Source of the DNA: Planctomycetota bacterium | GTDB lineage: Bacteria > Planctomycetota > Brocadiia > SM23-32 | NCBI GenBank assembly: GCA_030604585.1 | Contig: JAUVVP010000075.1 | Location: 1-7,546, forward strand | Length of the DNA stretch: 7,546 nucleotides | Reading direction: 5' to 3' | Shown: positions 5,501 to 7,546 of the stretch, one piece after another | Layout: the number at the start of each line of letters is the position of its first letter | Position numbering within the stretch: position 1 is the first letter of the stretch | Notes under the pieces: generated by a model | The model's database searches: none | Told to the model about the DNA's origin: nothing | What the model saw: only the letters and a program-made list of their open reading frames with translations | Program-made: the position numbers and the translations under genes

Positions 5501-7024
5501 TCAGCCTTCCTTTTCGGCAAACTGCCCTTTGACCTGCTCGGCCAGTGACGCGACCGCTGCGGCATCCTCCTCAGAGAGGCCCTGCCCCTCTTCGACCCGT
5601 GCGAGAAGGTCGCCCAGGTGCTCGCGCGCGGCCTGGCGGAATTGCCCTTCGAACTCGCGCACGCGCTCCAGCGGCACCTCCATCAGCACGTCCAGCGTCG
5701 CAAGGTGGAGCAGCAGCGCCTGCTCGGCGAGCGGAATGGGCTGGTGCGCCGGCTGCTTGAGCAGTTCGCGCAGCCGCCGGCCTTTCTCGATCGTGCGCGC
5801 AGTCTCGGGCTCGAACGTAGTGCCGAACTTCGTGAACTCCTCCAGTTCCCTGAACTGCGTATAGCTGAGGCGCAGTTGCTGCGACACGCGCTTCATTGCC
5901 TCGATCTGCGTCTTGCCGCCGACGCGACTGACGCTCAGGCCGATGTCCACGGCGGGCATGAGGCCCGACTGAAAGAGGCCGGGGCTCAGGTAGATCTGCC
6001 CGTCGGTGATGGAGATCAGATTCGTCGGTATATACGCGGAGACGTTCTGCGCCTGCGTTTCGATTATGGGGAGCGCGGTCTGGGAGCCGCCGCCGTGCTC
6101 ATCGTTCAGTTGCGTGGCCCGCTCGAGCAGGCGCGAATGGACGTAGAAGATGTCGCCGGGATACGCCTCCCGCCCCGGCGGGCGACGCAGCAGGAGGCTG
6201 ATCTCGCGATAGGTCTGGGCGTGCTTGGTCAGGTCGTCATAGACGATCAGCGTGTCGTGCCCCTTCTCCATGAAGAACTCACTGACGGTGCAGCCGGCGT
6301 AGGGCGCGATATAGCGCATGCCCGGCGGCGAATCGGCATCGGCCGCCACCACGACGGTGTAGTCCATGGCCTTGCGCTCGCGAAGGGCCTCCACGAAACG
6401 GGCCACGGACGAGGCCTTCTGGCCGATGGCCACGTAAACGCAGATGACTCCGCTGCGCGCCTGGCTCAGGATGGCGTCTATGCCGATCGTGGTCTTGCCC
6501 GTACTGCGGTCTCCTATGATGAGTTCCCGCTGGCCGCGCCCCACCGGGATCATGGCGTCAATGGACTTGATGCCGGTTGCCAGGGGGGTGTTCACGTGGG
6601 AACGCTCGAGGATGGCCGGCGCCTCACGCTCGACCGGTTCGTAGCGCTCGAACTCGACCTCCGGCCCGTCGTCCAGTGGGTGCCCCAGAGGGTCCACGAC
6701 CCGGCCGATCAGCCCGTCGCCGACGGGTGTGCGCACGACTTCGCCGGTGCGGCGGACCGTGTCCCCGGCCGACACCTGCGTGTCCTCGCCCAGAAGCACG
6801 CAGCCAACCTCATCCTCGTCGAGGTTGAAGACGATGCCCATCACGCCGCTGGGGAAGGCGATCAGCTCCTGCGACTGGGCCCCGGGCAACCCGGCCACGA
6901 TGGCGATCCCGTCGCCGGCGTACAGCACGCGCCCGATCTCGCGCACACGCGGGCGGACCTCCGTTCCGGCGACTGCCCGCTTCAGGCGGGAAAGGGTCCG
7001 GCGAGAGGCTTCCAGAACGTTCAC
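5501..7024 (-). CDS. atpA: F1 ATPase alpha subunit, alternate (N-ATPase) type
   Basis: Alpha is the non-catalytic nucleotide-binding subunit of the F1 hexamer, at the cytoplasmic face of the membrane. The 507-residue product is full length. Seen in order are an N-terminal beta-barrel (about 25-95), TGIKSIDAMIPVGRGQRELI (150-169), the P-loop GDRSTGKT (171-178; most alphas have GDRQTGKT), Walker B DTLIVYDDL (257-265), LLLRRPPGREAYPGDIFY (277-294), and SVSRVGG (364-370) with Arg367 at the position of the conserved alpha arginine next to the catalytic site. A helical C-terminal domain follows. The start is GTG, overlapping the previous stop as GTGA, with a canonical AGGAGGA 6 nt upstream. The neighbouring b-delta fusion and the following atpG with no atpD place it in the alternate ATPase family (TIGR03324). 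Confidence 0.95.
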   Translation of the reverse strand: MNVLEASRRTLSRLKRAVAGTEVRPRVREIGRVLYAGDGIAIVAGLPGAQSQELIAFPSGVMGIVFNLDEDEVGCVLLGEDTQVSAGDTVRRTGEVVRTPVGDGLIGRVVDPLGHPLDDGPEVEFERYEPVEREAPAILERSHVNTPLATGIKSIDAMIPVGRGQRELIIGDRSTGKTTIGIDAILSQARSGVICVYVAIGQKASSVARFVEALRERKAMDYTVVVAADADSPPGMRYIAPYAGCTVSEFFMEKGHDTLIVYDDLTKHAQTYREISLLLRRPPGREAYPGDIFYVHSRLLERATQLNDEHGGGSQTALPIIETQAQNVSAYIPTNLISITDGQIYLSPGLFQSGLMPAVDIGLSVSRVGGKTQIEAMKRVSQQLRLSYTQFRELEEFTKFGTTFEPETARTIEKGRRLRELLKQPAHQPIPLAEQALLLHLATLDVLMEVPLERVREFEGQFRQAAREHLGDLLARVEEGQGLSEEDAAAVASLAEQVKGQFAEKEG

Positions 7025-7546
7025 GGCCGCTCCTCCTCTCCCTCGGGCTCGGGAGCCAGTTCCTCGAAGCGCTCGCGAGCGGCGGCAAGGACGTCGGCCA
7101 GGCTGGCGTCAATCGCCTGCGAGCTGAACTCGACCCGCGTTCCGGCGATCAGGTCTTCGTCGGTCTCGAAGCTCAGCTCCACGGGATCATCCGACAGCGC
7201 CCCGATGCGCTCCTCGATCTCACGTCTCTCCTCCTCTTCCAGAGCAGTGGCGCTCACCACCCGGACCGGCCCGCCGGCAGCGAACAGGCTCCGCCGCGTC
7301 TGCTCGTCGGCGTCGGCCGCCAGGCCCTCCAGTTCCTGCCGCAACTGGGCGTGCAGCCTGGCTTCCACGTCCGTGTCGGTCAACTGCCTGAGGACGTGCC
7401 GCGCCAGCTCGAGGGATACCTCGACGATCTCCTCCCGCACGGCATCCATAGCGTCGCGACGGTGGCGTTCCCAGTCGCGCTTCAGATTGGCGACCTCCCT
7501 GGCCGCCTCGCGCTGCGCCTTCCGTATGAGGTCCTCGCGCGCCGCC
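7021..7546 (-). CDS. atpF: F0 subunit b with fused delta-like domain (partial)
   Basis: Subunit b forms the peripheral stalk that holds F1 still against F0. The frame is open to the window edge, so 174 residues are seen and the N-terminus, with its membrane helix, is missing; the first ATG inside the frame (7449) is internal, not the start. The visible part begins with a charged, Ala-rich helix typical of b (RKAQREAAREVANLKRDWER), continues as LELARHVLRQLTDTDVE, and then changes character. From 7266 to 7072 it matches the delta/OSCP C-terminal domain: V-R-V-V-S-A-T-A-L, a charged helix, then DEDLIAGTRVEFSSQAIDAS, like the delta pattern D-x-S-L-I-G-G-V-x-V-x-x-G-x-x-x-I-D-G-S. A short acidic tail ends it. 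This agrees with the long b subunits of alternate F1F0 ATPases (TIGR03321), whose operons lack atpH. It overlaps atpA by 4 nt. Confidence 0.85.
   Translation of the reverse strand, partial: AAREDLIRKAQREAAREVANLKRDWERHRRDAMDAVREEIVEVSLELARHVLRQLTDTDVEARLHAQLRQELEGLAADADEQTRRSLFAAGGPVRVVSATALEEEERREIEERIGALSDDPVELSFETDEDLIAGTRVEFSSQAIDASLADVLAAARERFEELAPEPEGEEERP
7031..7037 (-). promoter_or_regulatory. Strong ribosome-binding site for atpA GTG start
   Basis: AGGAGGA on the - strand lies 6 nt before the GTG at 7024, inside the 3' end of the b-subunit gene. It confirms that the rare-type start overlapping the upstream TGA is real, and it would give alpha its own strong initiation in addition to coupling. 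Confidence 0.8.

Noticed and set aside
1..7546. CRISPR array, insertion sequence, tRNA, phage or defence genes
   Set aside because: No direct repeats with spacers, terminal inverted repeats, transposase, integrase, nuclease or tRNA-like fold was seen on either strand.

Overview
This GC-rich window holds eight protein-coding genes in two converging blocks, and nearly all of it is coding. I see no mobile element, CRISPR array, rRNA or tRNA. TGA is used as a normal stop. The gene content (an exported HEAT-repeat protein with a W..W...NG..L.W tail, a CvpA protein with a helical-repeat tail, an alternate-type F1F0 ATPase, and a TrpRS with a Thermotoga-like cysteine cluster) suggests a bacterium from the Planctomycetota or a nearby candidate lineage. 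That placement is inference; the window has no phylogenetic marker that settles it.

Left block, + strand (1-3670). A strong intrinsic terminator (44-84) closes an unseen upstream gene. A probable two-gene unit follows: a TM1367-type cyclophilin-like protein (232-612), then, 4 nt later, an exported HEAT-repeat protein (617-1543). An intergenic region with a U-tract terminator and a candidate promoter leads to a GNAT acetyltransferase (1701-2177) and an 84-residue unrecognised protein (2255-2509). A second terminator or attenuator hairpin (2571-2607) precedes trpS (2654-3670), whose product carries a C-x21-C-x6-C-x2-C motif very close to the [4Fe-4S] ligand set of Thermotoga maritima TrpRS.

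Right block, - strand (7546 down to 3710). In transcription order it contains the end of an F0 subunit b gene with a fused delta-like C-terminal domain (7546-7021, cut by the window edge), atpA (7024-5501), atpG (5494-4613) and, after a 141-nt gap, a CvpA-family membrane protein (4471-3710). The ATPase genes overlap or nearly touch. In the standard operon atpG is followed by atpD (beta) and atpC (epsilon); here it is followed by cvpA. With no separate atpH between b and alpha, this matches the alternate or Na+-type (N-ATPase) operon layout atpDCQRBEFAG, whose last three genes are F-A-G. The beta, epsilon, c and a genes should then lie beyond position 7546.

The most interesting points are the b-delta fusion and operon order, the Fe-S motif in TrpRS, and seven tandem 9-residue repeats in the CvpA tail. 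I found no clearly new multi-gene system.
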